Assembly: GCA_007124415.1 (NCBI GenBank)
Contig: SLFE01000227.1
Coordinates: forward strand, 1-17,459
Direction of reading: 5' to 3'
DNA: 17,459 nucleotides
DNA from: Waddliaceae bacterium
GTDB lineage: Bacteria > Chlamydiota > Chlamydiia > Chlamydiales > SLFE01
Made by a program: the position numbers and the translations under genes. The notes beneath the pieces are model-generated. The model was not told the origin of the DNA, ran no database searches, and saw only the letters and a list, made by a program, of their open reading frames with translations. Below are positions 1-6,877 of the stretch, piece by piece (position 1 is the first letter of the stretch; every line of letters begins with the position of its first letter).

Positions 1-412
1 TGCCGGGAAACCAGGTATAGTTGAACCGAAGGTCCCAATCGCAGTAGAAGTTATCAAGTTCCAGGCCGACCCGCAGTCCGGGCATCCACTCATGATCGAT
101 ATGCCTGTAGGAATTATTTTCAAATATAACTTCTTCCAAAAACCCTTCTTTCTCCGTTTTAACGGCATAATCAAGGTTGTCGAAACATGGCCTCCACCAC
201 AAAAACTCTGCGGTAATCAGCGTTTCGCCGCCGAAACCTTGGCAACAGGGGTTGAAATTGGGAAATTTGCAAAAACATTCCGGCTCAGAGCTGCTATCAT
301 AGACGGGGCAGCAGGGACTTGAACACTGTGCGGCAGCTTGCGTTGATACTAACAGCAAACAGGTTAGAAAAAGCGCCTTAAATAATTTATGGAAATTTTC
401 AGTCATGTTCAT
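1..412 (-). CDS. MOMP-like outer-membrane protein, 3' end cut off by window edge
   Basis: The reading frame is open from ATG at 412 to the left edge, about 137 codons, and it is incomplete. It begins with a signal peptide (a basic start, then LFLTCLLLVSTQAAA). A cysteine-rich stretch follows (CSSPCC, CFCKF, NPCCQ), then a segment that lines up with the neighbouring gene at 431-1432: AEFLWWRPCFDNLDYA here against ADFIYWKPCLNELDYA there, and a shared DH..xPGLRV block. The two are therefore paralogues. The family resembles the large MOMP-like porin families of environmental chlamydiae; a beta-barrel in the outer membrane is inferred. The AGGAG at 417-421 lies 4 bases before ATG 412 and 10 before ATG 406, so the start could be either. 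It lies 18 bases after the upstream paralogue and is probably co-transcribed with it. Confidence 0.75.
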   Translation of the reverse strand, partial: MNMTENFHKLFKALFLTCLLLVSTQAAAQCSSPCCPVYDSSSEPECFCKFPNFNPCCQGFGGETLITAEFLWWRPCFDNLDYAVKTEKEGFLEEVIFENNSYRHIDHEWMPGLRVGLELDNFYCDWDLRFNYTWFPG

Positions 413-416
413 CGGT

Positions 417-421
417 CTCCT
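417..421 (-). promoter_or_regulatory. Shine-Dalgarno site of the partial outer-membrane protein gene
   Basis: AGGAG on the minus strand sits in the 18-base gap after the stop of the upstream paralogue. Spacing is 4 bases to ATG 412 and 10 to the in-frame ATG 406, so it does not decide between the two starts. Confidence 0.5.
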
Positions 422-430
422 AATTTTTCT

Positions 431-1432
431 TTAAAATCCTAATTCCAACCCGGCAAATAATCCATGCAAAGTCAGATTCGATCCGTTAGACAATGTTGAC
501 GGATCGAGAAAAAGGTCTTCTCCGCTTACGTTCAATCTGCGAATTTTCGGCACATTCCACCAATTGAGGAATTCGTAACCTGCATGTAATTTCAAGACTT
601 TGCCGCATAAGTGGAGGTCATAGCGCAGTCCCGAGGCCAGATGCAGTCCTGGCTGGCACATGTTTTCGCGATCTTTGATTGTAAACCTGACCGCCTCTTG
701 CTCCTCCCGATTCTCCAAGGTGTAATCGGCTTCGTCCACTCCTGCAAGAATTGTAAAGGAACCTGAGAAAAACCACTGCAAATTACACGGCAGGGCAGTG
801 CGGTATTCGGTTCCTAGTTTAAGGCCCAGGCCTCGATATTCCGAATCCCAACGCAGATCGACAAACTGATCCGGTGTTATGTTGGATATGGCATGCGAGG
901 CTAACGTCTGATCAAGCTTCAATCCCGATATTCCAAAATACGGAATGAGCAGCTGGCTCGGCCCGAAGCATTCATATTCATGGTAAAGAAGGGCATCGAA
1001 AGTTTGATAGCGAAGCGAGTGCTTTGCTCTTATCTCGGAAGCTGTGCCGAGATTGAACTCGCCTGTGGCGAGCGTCGATAACAGATTTTCTCCTTCAGCG
1101 AGAACTGAAGTTTCGTTTGTTTTTGCCCAGAAATATGTATAGTTTCCCCAGGCGCCCCACCCGCAAAATGCGTCATCGGCATAGGCAAAGACGCGCAATC
1201 CCGGCTCGTAGCCGTGATCCAGGCAACGGTAGCTGCCTTGCGACTCGATTCCCAGGTCGCCGCTAATGGCAAGCGCATAGTCAAGCTCGTTCAAACAGGG
1301 CTTCCAATATATAAAATCGGCTCCGACAGAAATATTTCCGGCGCAGCAATTGCCCTGATAATCGCCGCCTTTCACCACTGCTGGCGCAAAAACTGCGCAG
1401 CCGATTAAAAACCATCTCTTCAATCTGATCAT
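431..1432 (-). CDS. MOMP-like outer-membrane beta-barrel protein
   Basis: This is a protein of 333 residues. The start is ATG 1432, because GGAG lies 6 bases upstream and the residues that follow form a classic signal peptide (MIRLKRWFLIGCAVFAPAVV, cleavage expected around residue 20-22). Two ATGs further upstream in frame lack this support. The mature protein has CCAG near its N-terminus, the block ADFIYWKPCLNELDYA, many alternating aromatic and polar stretches expected of membrane beta-strands, scattered cysteines, and a C-terminus ending in Phe (GLFAGLELGF), the usual signature of an outer-membrane barrel. It is paralogous to the partial gene downstream. The cysteines may form disulphides, as in the chlamydial outer-membrane complex; that is inference. 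Exact porin specificity cannot be read from sequence. The 56 bases upstream, after ruvA, contain only a weak promoter-like pattern. Confidence 0.75.
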   Translation of the reverse strand: MIRLKRWFLIGCAVFAPAVVKGGDYQGNCCAGNISVGADFIYWKPCLNELDYALAISGDLGIESQGSYRCLDHGYEPGLRVFAYADDAFCGWGAWGNYTYFWAKTNETSVLAEGENLLSTLATGEFNLGTASEIRAKHSLRYQTFDALLYHEYECFGPSQLLIPYFGISGLKLDQTLASHAISNITPDQFVDLRWDSEYRGLGLKLGTEYRTALPCNLQWFFSGSFTILAGVDEADYTLENREEQEAVRFTIKDRENMCQPGLHLASGLRYDLHLCGKVLKLHAGYEFLNWWNVPKIRRLNVSGEDLFLDPSTLSNGSNLTLHGLFAGLELGF

Positions 1433-1438
1433 AGTCAA

Positions 1439-1442
1439 CTCC
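1439..1442 (-). promoter_or_regulatory. Shine-Dalgarno site that fixes the outer-membrane protein start
   Basis: GGAG on the minus strand sits 6 bases before ATG 1432 and favours that start over the in-frame ATGs at 1444 and 1456, which would add residues in front of the signal peptide. Confidence 0.55.
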
Positions 1443-1488
1443 ATCGTGTAAACCAATACATTACATAAAATCTAAAATTGTGAAAAGA

Positions 1489-2097
1489 TTAATTTACAAA
1501 TTTTAACGCTTCACGGATGAGAACCGACAAATCAGAGGATTCGGAACGGCTCTCAATGGTTTTTTGCGCTGCGGTTTGCGCTTTGATCTGATTGTATCCG
1601 AGGTTGACCAAAGCTCCGGCGATATCCCGCGATAGTTGCGATCCTGAACCTGCCGCGACGATCACCTGATATTCGGATGGGTTTTTTCCGAACATGTCGG
1701 GAAGTTTGTCGCGCATTTCGACAATCAGCCGTTCAGCAGTTTTTTTTCCGACTCCGGGAACCCGACTGATGAATTTTGAATCGGCATTTATCACAGCGCT
1801 TTGCAAATCGGTCAAGCTCATATGGCCGACCAGGCTTAAGGCCAGCTTGGGTCCGATGCCGCTGATGTTGATCAGCACCTCGAAAACGTCTCTTTCCTTC
1901 CCTGTCAAAAATCCGTATAGGGCTTGAAAATTTTCCCTGACGATAAAGGAGGTGTGCAGAAAAACCTCGCTTCCGGTTTGAGGGAGTTTGGAAAAACAGC
2001 TGGCTGAAATGAAGACTTTGTAGCCGATTCCGCCGACATCGACAACTATATGCGACGGCGACGGCTATATTAATTTTCCCCGCCGGTGGACATACAT
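1489..2097 (-). pseudogene. ruvA: Holliday junction ATP-dependent helicase subunit RuvA, interrupted by in-frame TAG
   Basis: RuvA binds four-way DNA junctions and loads the RuvB motor. Read from ATG 2097 the frame spans 202 codons before TAA, the normal RuvA length. The ATG overlaps the ruvC stop (TGATG), the expected coupling. Codons 1-10 read MYVHRRGKLI, codon 11 is TAG (2065-2067), and the frame continues PSPSHIVVDVGGIGY, colinear without gaps with the start of E. coli RuvA as I recall it. Domain I, the two helix-hairpin-helix motifs (GIGPK at about 80-84, VPGVGKKTAERL at about 113-124) and the C-terminal RuvB-binding domain (about 156-202) all look intact. The only usable downstream start is TTG 1908 (codon 64), which would delete the whole OB-fold. 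It may be a recent nonsense mutation, a sequence error, or read-through. Identity is certain; function is not. Confidence 0.85.
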
Positions 2098-2624
2098 CAG
2101 ATTTCAACTCCCTTATATGATTGTTTGGCGTGCAAGTGACAGATAGCCAAAGCCAGCGCATCGGCGGCATCGTCGGGCTCGGGCGGCGCGGGCAAATTCA
2201 ACAATCTTTGCGTCATAGCCTGAACCTGTTCTTTTCCGGCCCGCCCGCTGCCGGTTACGGCCAATTTGGCTTTAGTGGGCGAATATTCATAAATCGGCAA
2301 ACCCCTGCTTTTGGCAGCGATGATCACGCCTCCCCGGGCCATGCCAAGCTTCATCGCGCTTTGGACGTTTTTGCTGACATACTGCGTTTCGACCACAATG
2401 GTATCCGGGCGGTATCGATTCATCAAGTCCAGAAGGGCCGAATAAATGATCCAATAACGATCGCTTAACTTCTTTGACGCCGGAGGCTTGATGCAGCCGT
2501 AGTCGAGGGGAAGGATTTTTTTTCCTTCCTCTCTGACAATACCGAACCCGGTGATGATTGTGCCGGGATCGACCCCCATCACTACGGATTCTTTCACGCT
2601 TTGAGACCCGGTTTGTTTAATCAT
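2097..2624 (-). CDS. ruvC: Crossover junction endodeoxyribonuclease RuvC
   Basis: RuvC is the Holliday-junction resolvase that cuts symmetric strands after RuvAB branch migration. From ATG 2624 the protein has 175 residues, the usual family length. The RNase-H-fold acidic residues are all present: Asp19 in VVMGVDPGT, Glu79 in IVVETQYVS, and Asp152 and Asp155 in DDAADALALAICH. The frame stays open another 71 codons upstream, but that extension only shadows the proline-rich tail of the coiled-coil gene in another frame. ATG 2624 overlaps the stop of the coiled-coil gene by 8 bases, and the ruvC stop overlaps the ruvA start, so the three genes look translationally coupled. Confidence 0.93.
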   Translation of the reverse strand: MIKQTGSQSVKESVVMGVDPGTIITGFGIVREEGKKILPLDYGCIKPPASKKLSDRYWIIYSALLDLMNRYRPDTIVVETQYVSKNVQSAMKLGMARGGVIIAAKSRGLPIYEYSPTKAKLAVTGSGRAGKEQVQAMTQRLLNLPAPPEPDDAADALALAICHLHAKQSYKGVEI

Positions 2625-4830
2625 CAAAAAATGAATGGCGGTAACGTTTTTGCGGGGCGGCAGCGGCGAACAAATCCCCTTCTTCTTCGGCAGCCTTTTT
2701 CGGAGGCCGGGGAGGAGGTTCCGGCGGCTTCGCAGGTTTCGGCGCCGGCGGCGGGGCGGGAAGTTCGGAAGGGGGCGCTTGGAACACGGTTCCGAGTTGG
2801 GCAAAACCTTGCTGCAGCTGATTGTATTTTTCTTCAATGACTTCGAGTTCCCGATTTCGTTTATGCAATTCGCCGTTTTCTTGCTTTAGTTTTTCCAAAT
2901 CTATTTTGGCGCTCTCCAGGGACTTTTCGACATTCATCTGTTCCTGTTTGCGGTTTTCAATCTCCCGGCTCTGATCCTCGACCCTTTGCCGAAGCGTTTC
3001 CATCCGGTTATTCTGGTGGCTAATCTGCGTTTTTTGTTCTTCGACGGTGTCTTTAATCTGAGTGATTTCTTTCATTTTCTTGGCAAGGTGCTGCTGCGCG
3101 GTCTTAAGCGACACCTCTTTCTCTTCAACCTGGGCCTGAACCTTGTACATCCTGTCGCGAAACTTTTGCATCTCGTAATTCAGCTGCGCGATTTTAGCTT
3201 CCCGTGATTCGAGGGCATTTTTCTTTTCTTCGAAAGCGGTTTCTTTTTCCCTGATGATTTTTTCAAGTTCGCTCTTTAGCTCTTCTGCCCGCCTTTCCTT
3301 CTCCTCATACTCATTAATCTGCTCTTCATATGCTTGCGCCCTCTCTTTGAAACGGCTTTCGATAGACTGTATCTGCTCTTGCTTGGCTATGAGCACTTCG
3401 GCCTGTTTTTCGATGACAGCTTCTTTATCGGAAAGAAGCTCTTTTAAGCGCCGGTTTTCATCAATGGTTTTTTGTCCTTCCAGCCTAAGTTCTTTAACCG
3501 TCTCGACCTCTTTTGCAAACTGCTGCCTGACTTCCTCAAGCTCCTTTTCAAGTTTTTCGGCAACTTGACCGCGCTTTGCAAGATCGTTTCTAAGCTCTTC
3601 TTTCTCCGACTCCAAGCGGACGCAAGTTCCCAAAGCTTCTTCGAGCTCGGCCTCGGACTGCCTGGCCTTTTCAAGCTCTTCAAGAATTTGCTCGCGGTCC
3701 GCAAGGGCGGCTTTAAGCTCTTCTTTCTCCGACTCCAAGCGGGCGCAAGTTCCCAAGGCTTCTTCAAGCTCGGCCTCGGACTGCCTGGCCTTTTCAAGCT
3801 CTTCAAGAATTTGCTCGCGGTCCGCAAGAGCGGCTTTAAGCTCTTCTTTCTCCGACTCCAAACGGGCGCAGGTTTTCAGAGCTTTTTCATACTCTTCCCT
3901 GTACTCCCGGGCTTTTTCGAGCCTGGCTTTCAGCGATTTGATTTCCTGTTGAAAAGAACCTATAGTCTCGGCATCGTTTTGAAGAGCCTGAATTTGCTCA
4001 AGCCGTCCAGTAAGCTCTTTTTCCCTTTCAAGAGCCTCCTTTCGTTCTTTTTCGGTCTCTTCGAGCTTTTCCCTTAAATACTGCACTCCTTTTTCAAGCT
4101 GCCGGGCATGGATTTTCGCGTCGTTAAGCTCTTTTTCCTGACGCCTGCTTTTGTCTTCCAATAATTGAAGATGGTCTGTCTCTTCCTGGATGACCCCTTC
4201 AAGCTCGCGTCTTTTTTCGATCGCGGATTGATAATTTTTTTGGAGCCGTTCATATTCGGCAAGCAAACGGTCTTTGCTTTCTATCTCGGCAGCCATCTCG
4301 CTCAAGCTCTTTTTCTCGGCGCTCAGCTGCTGCTGAAGCCGTAAAAAATCCTGCCTGAGTTCCGATAGCTCCTCTTCCCTTTGTTTAAGGTGTTCGAGAG
4401 CTTGGGAGTTTCCTTGTTCCGCCGCATTGAGACGCGTGGCCTTCTCGTCCAACTTTCGCTTCAGTTCATCGACATAACCGCTGTCGCGACTCGAATCTTT
4501 TTTTAACAGGCTGAGCTGATGCTGAAGCTCGCCTATGTATTGAGAACTCTCTTCAAGATCGATTTGAAGGGTATTTAAGGATTCCCTTTCCTTTTGCAGA
4601 ATTGCCTTGAGATTTTCATTTTCTTTGTGGATTTCTTCGGTTCGGATATCTCTGGCCTCGTATTTCTCGCGATAGCGATCGACCAGGCTTCTCAGCCTAT
4701 CCGCATCCGACTTGACCGACTCCAGCGCTGCAATTCTTTTGCGAAGATTGCGAACGGATTTTTTTTCCGCTTCAAGGATATCAAGGAGATTTCTCACTTC
4801 ACGGTCAGAATAGCGTTGTTTTGTTTCCAT
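2617..4830 (-). CDS. Long coiled-coil protein with internal tandem repeat and proline-rich tail
   Basis: This is a 737-residue protein with no signal peptide and no membrane segment. Residues from about 10 to 670 are almost unbroken heptad-type sequence rich in Glu, Lys, Leu, Gln and Arg, so a long parallel coiled coil is expected. Residues 331-371 and 372-412 are two nearly identical 41-residue units (ESEKEELKAALADREQILEE), preceded by a partial third copy. The last 54 residues change character: a run dominated by Pro, Ala and Lys, then an acidic stretch and the ending RYRHSFFDD. I do not recognise a named family. The gene heads an operon with ruvC and ruvA, but nothing in it suggests a DNA-repair activity. 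Structural, polar-scaffold or secreted-effector roles are all possible, and the sequence does not choose among them. Confidence 0.85.
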   Translation of the reverse strand: METKQRYSDREVRNLLDILEAEKKSVRNLRKRIAALESVKSDADRLRSLVDRYREKYEARDIRTEEIHKENENLKAILQKERESLNTLQIDLEESSQYIGELQHQLSLLKKDSSRDSGYVDELKRKLDEKATRLNAAEQGNSQALEHLKQREEELSELRQDFLRLQQQLSAEKKSLSEMAAEIESKDRLLAEYERLQKNYQSAIEKRRELEGVIQEETDHLQLLEDKSRRQEKELNDAKIHARQLEKGVQYLREKLEETEKERKEALEREKELTGRLEQIQALQNDAETIGSFQQEIKSLKARLEKAREYREEYEKALKTCARLESEKEELKAALADREQILEELEKARQSEAELEEALGTCARLESEKEELKAALADREQILEELEKARQSEAELEEALGTCVRLESEKEELRNDLAKRGQVAEKLEKELEEVRQQFAKEVETVKELRLEGQKTIDENRRLKELLSDKEAVIEKQAEVLIAKQEQIQSIESRFKERAQAYEEQINEYEEKERRAEELKSELEKIIREKETAFEEKKNALESREAKIAQLNYEMQKFRDRMYKVQAQVEEKEVSLKTAQQHLAKKMKEITQIKDTVEEQKTQISHQNNRMETLRQRVEDQSREIENRKQEQMNVEKSLESAKIDLEKLKQENGELHKRNRELEVIEEKYNQLQQGFAQLGTVFQAPPSELPAPPPAPKPAKPPEPPPRPPKKAAEEEGDLFAAAAPQKRYRHSFFDD
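3595..3875. repeat. 123-bp tandem repeat inside the coiled-coil gene, about 2.3 copies
   Basis: Units at 3595-3717 and 3718-3840 differ at only four positions by my alignment (about 97 percent identical). The first 35 or so bases of a third unit follow from 3841 before similarity fades. The 123-base period is 41 codons, so the reading frame is kept. The high identity points to a recent duplication. Confidence 0.9.
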
Positions 4831-4849
4831 TTAAGCGCTCATGTAATAT
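4821..4849 (+). promoter_or_regulatory. Possible sigma70-type promoter for the plus-strand pair
   Basis: TTGTTT (4821-4826) and TAATAT (4844-4849) are separated by 17 bases. This would start transcription near 4856 and leave a leader of about 47 bases before ATG 4903. The -35 box lies inside the first codons of the divergent coiled-coil gene. Prediction by eye only. Confidence 0.35.
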
Positions 4850-4863
4850 TCTGGTTAATGCAA

Positions 4864-4892
4864 AAAATACCCCTTTTCAAGTAGAAGATCAA
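4864..4892 (-). promoter_or_regulatory. Possible sigma70-type promoter for the coiled-coil-ruvC-ruvA operon
   Basis: On the minus strand TTGATC (4892-4887) and TATTTT (4869-4864) are separated by 17 bases, giving a leader of about 27 bases before ATG 4830. With the plus-strand candidate this fills the 72-base divergent intergenic region. Prediction by eye only. Confidence 0.35.
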
Positions 4893-4902
4893 TAACTAAT
4901 TT

Positions 4903-5331
4903 ATGAGATCTCTGGCAGAACAAACCTACAGGCAAATTTTTCTTAGCAGGCAAAAGTGGGATCAGGGCTTTGGCTTTTCCAAAAACGGCCGTTTAAAAAA
5001 AGGGCGGGGATTTTGGGCGGCTATCATGCGATTTGTCCGCCGAATCCGGCGTGCGTTATTCTCTTCCCCCGAGAATTTTGAGGCCGCCGTCAAAAGACAG
5101 CTCAATCAACTGGCTGACGATCTTTCGCATGCCTGTGAAGAAGAGATCGAAACATGGCGTTTTGAAATTGTCCGCCGCAAGCCGCAAAAGGATATGAATG
5201 TCGGGGAGGTTGATTTTTTTCTGACTCTCGACAAAACCATCAGAATTGTTCAAAATCTTCCGGACAGAACCCGCGGCAGGGATATTTTGGAAGCCGGACT
5301 CGTCGAGATGCAAAGGCGCAACTTATTTTGA
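4903..5331 (+). CDS. Conserved-looking hypothetical protein, 142 residues
   Basis: I do not recognise a family. The protein is basic in its first half (FSKNGRLKKGRG, FVRRIRRALF) and more helical and charged after residue 60, with no signal peptide and no clear membrane segment; the short hydrophobic patch FWAAIMRF is too brief for one. It contains a single cysteine (ACEEEIETW). It begins 72 bases from the divergent coiled-coil gene and ends 38 bases before the likely ATG of the glycosyltransferase, with which it is probably co-transcribed. A soluble cytoplasmic protein is the best guess. The lack of a longer alternative frame and the promoter-like spacing upstream support it as a real gene. 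Confidence 0.65.
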   Translation: MRSLAEQTYRQIFLSRQKWDQGFGFSKNGRLKKGRGFWAAIMRFVRRIRRALFSSPENFEAAVKRQLNQLADDLSHACEEEIETWRFEIVRRKPQKDMNVGEVDFFLTLDKTIRIVQNLPDRTRGRDILEAGLVEMQRRNLF

Positions 5332-5369
5332 GTTGCAAATTTAAACTCCATAAAGCATCATTTTTTACT

Positions 5370-6392
5370 ATGGACTTTCATAACATCATTGTTAGAATGC
5401 CTAACTGGATCGGCGATCTTGTGATGGGAACGCCGATTCTAGAAGACATTAAAAGAAAATGGCCCAGCGCCAAACTGACGGCAATGTGCCAATATCCGGC
5501 AGGCCAGCTTCTTTCGAACGATCCCAATATCGACGAGATTTTTACGTTCAAACGTCCCAGCGGGTGGCTCCACAGGGATGCCTCACGCCACATCCTGAAT
5601 CCGCTTCGCCACGGCGGCTACGATCTCGGCATCCTCCTGACAAACTCTTTTTCATCGGCTTGGTGGTTTTGGCGAGGGGGCGTTAAAAACAGAATCGGCT
5701 TCGAGGGAAATCTGCGAAGTCCGCTTTTAAGCAAGGCCGTCCCCTTTCCGGAAGACAAGGAGGCGATGCACCTTGTCAACGTTTACAAGCAACTTCTTGT
5801 TCCCTTGGACATCCCTCTCTCAGACACTCCTCCCAAACTCTACGTCAGCTATGACGAGGCCAATGAAGCTAAAATGCTGCTCCGAAGATTCAAGATCCCC
5901 GAAGGGGCGAAAATCATCGGAATCAATCCCGGAGCCGCCTACGGAACCGCAAAATGCTGGCTTCCCGAAAGGTTTGCGGAAACGGCAAAAAAACTGCTGT
6001 CCGATCCTGAAACGCACATTCTTTTCTTCGGAGACACGCAAACCGCGCCGCTGGTCAAAGACATTTGCAGGGGCCTGCCTGAAAGGGCCATCGACTTGTC
6101 AGGCAAAACCGATCTCCGCGAGCTCATGGCGCTGATCGAGCACTGCGACGTCTTCCTCACAAACGACAGCGGCCCCATGCACATAGCCTCGGCCCTCGGA
6201 ACGAAGATCGTAGCCCTTTTCGGATCGACAAGCGACATCAAAACCGGACCCTACAACGGCGGAACCGTCATCCACAAAAGACCTTCCTGCTCTCCTTGCT
6301 ACAAGCGGGTCTGCCCCATCGACTTCCGCTGCATGAAGGAGATCACCGTCGACGAGGTCTGCAGCGAAATCCGCAAAGTTGAAAAAGGTTAA
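5370..6392 (+). CDS. waaF: Glycosyltransferase family 9, ADP-heptose:LPS heptosyltransferase II-like
   Basis: This is a 340-residue protein of the heptosyltransferase family, which transfers heptose from ADP-heptose to the inner core of lipopolysaccharide on the cytoplasmic face of the inner membrane. The N-terminal motif IIVRMPNWIGDLVMGTP contains Asp16, the position of the proposed catalytic Asp in WaaC/WaaF. Lys195 lies in GTAKCWLPERF, and the donor-site motif NDSGPMH is at 265-271, followed by VALFGSTS and KTGP. The C-terminal cysteine cluster CSPC..RVCP....CM is typical of the WaaF branch. The frame opens at TTG 5328, but homologues begin close to the IIVRMPNW motif, so ATG 5370 is preferred despite no clear ribosome-binding site. 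Chlamydiaceae LPS is known to lack heptose, so a WaaF-like enzyme fits an environmental lineage. Acceptor specificity is inferred. Confidence 0.85.
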   Translation: MDFHNIIVRMPNWIGDLVMGTPILEDIKRKWPSAKLTAMCQYPAGQLLSNDPNIDEIFTFKRPSGWLHRDASRHILNPLRHGGYDLGILLTNSFSSAWWFWRGGVKNRIGFEGNLRSPLLSKAVPFPEDKEAMHLVNVYKQLLVPLDIPLSDTPPKLYVSYDEANEAKMLLRRFKIPEGAKIIGINPGAAYGTAKCWLPERFAETAKKLLSDPETHILFFGDTQTAPLVKDICRGLPERAIDLSGKTDLRELMALIEHCDVFLTNDSGPMHIASALGTKIVALFGSTSDIKTGPYNGGTVIHKRPSCSPCYKRVCPIDFRCMKEITVDEVCSEIRKVEKG

Positions 6393-6400
6393 CCCTGATT

Positions 6401-6423
6401 GCGACCCTAATCCGCGGGATCGC
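6401..6423. terminator. Weak hairpin between convergent operons
   Basis: GCGACCC (6401-6407) can pair with GGGaTCGC (6416-6423) with one bulged base, around an 8-base loop, at the point where two convergent transcripts meet only 14 bases apart. No T-tract follows on either strand, so this is a weak candidate. Confidence 0.2.
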
Positions 6424-6691
6424 TGCCCGGGGAATCGATATCCTTGGCGGTCAAGGGAATCTCGACTTGGGCGGGGAATGTAGTGTGCGCCGCCTGCTGC
6501 AGCTCGCCCCAGTAGCCTCTATCGAGCCAATCGCCGAAGTTGCCGTTCCAGTAGATGAAAAAGGCCGCAAACCCCCAAAAGGGGAGGATCAAAATCACAA
6601 GCTTAAGCCATAGCGGAACGCCTGGGTCAAACTCTTTGTACAAGGGAACCGAATCATCGTCTTCATAGTAAAGGTACTCTTCTTCGCTCAT
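6407..6691 (-). CDS. Small single-span membrane protein in the CcoP position, no haem site
   Basis: This 94-residue protein is last in the respiratory operon. An acidic N-terminus (MSEEEYLYYEDDD) leads to EFDPGVPLWLK, which resembles the DNPLPxWW entry to the CcoP (FixP) N-terminal helix. One membrane span of about 20 residues follows (LVILILPFWGFAAFFIYW), then a polar tail with GYWGELQQAAHTTFP. Canonical CcoP continues into two cytochrome c domains with CxxCH. Here there is no cysteine at all, so it cannot bind haem c. I infer a CcoP-derived or CcoP-like anchoring subunit whose haem role is taken over by the giant cytochrome c. The gene lies 3 bases after the ccoQ-like stop and ends in TAG. 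If that TAG were read through, TAA would follow after five codons. Confidence 0.6.
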   Translation of the reverse strand: MSEEEYLYYEDDDSVPLYKEFDPGVPLWLKLVILILPFWGFAAFFIYWNGNFGDWLDRGYWGELQQAAHTTFPAQVEIPLTAKDIDSPGSDPAD

Positions 6692-6694
6692 AAA

Positions 6695-6877
6695 TCAACC
6701 TTCGTCATCGTCCATCATTGTTAGTTTGGGGCTTTCGTCAAAATCCAAACGCCCCCTGCTCCACAGAACAAGAAGTACCAGGAGGGCGCTGCCGACAAGG
6801 GCGGCAGAAAGGGTGAAATGCAAGTACGACCCCGTGACGCCAAACCCATCCAAATGATTAGCCTGAATCTCGTTCAA
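6695..6877 (-). CDS. ccoQ: CcoQ/FixQ-like small subunit of cbb3 oxidase
   Basis: This is a 60-residue peptide with one membrane span (LSAALVGSALLVLLVLW), then SRGRLDFDESPKL and an acidic end (MMDDDEG). The helix-basic-FDEA-acidic layout matches CcoQ, a single-span subunit that stabilises the assembly of cbb3-type oxidase in the inner membrane. GGAGG on the minus strand at 6885-6889 lies 7 bases before TTG 6877 and 4 before GTG 6880, so TTG is chosen; GTG would add one residue. The start lies inside the last codons of the ccoO-like 3' segment, a 20-base overlap, which implies translational coupling. The position after ccoN and ccoO supports the call; the low conservation of CcoQ limits certainty. 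Confidence 0.65.
   Translation of the reverse strand: MNEIQANHLDGFGVTGSYLHFTLSAALVGSALLVLLVLWSRGRLDFDESPKLTMMDDDEG

Noticed and set aside
1433..1488. Promoter for the outer-membrane genes in the gap after ruvA
   Set aside because: Only weak matches (TTTTCA, 17 bases, TAATGT on the minus strand) are present; not strong enough to list as a feature.
1489..1908. ruvA starting at TTG 1908 as a complete 139-residue gene
   Set aside because: It would lack the entire OB-fold domain, while that domain is clearly encoded upstream in the same frame back to an ATG coupled to ruvC.
2625..2837. N-terminal extension of RuvC rich in Arg and Pro
   Set aside because: It is an out-of-frame reading of the proline-rich tail of the coiled-coil gene; RuvC of normal length starts at 2624.
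3254..4077. Long open frames on the plus strand opposite the coiled-coil gene, rich in Phe, Leu and Ser
   Set aside because: These are the complement of Glu/Lys-rich coiled-coil codons and have no start context or recognisable product.
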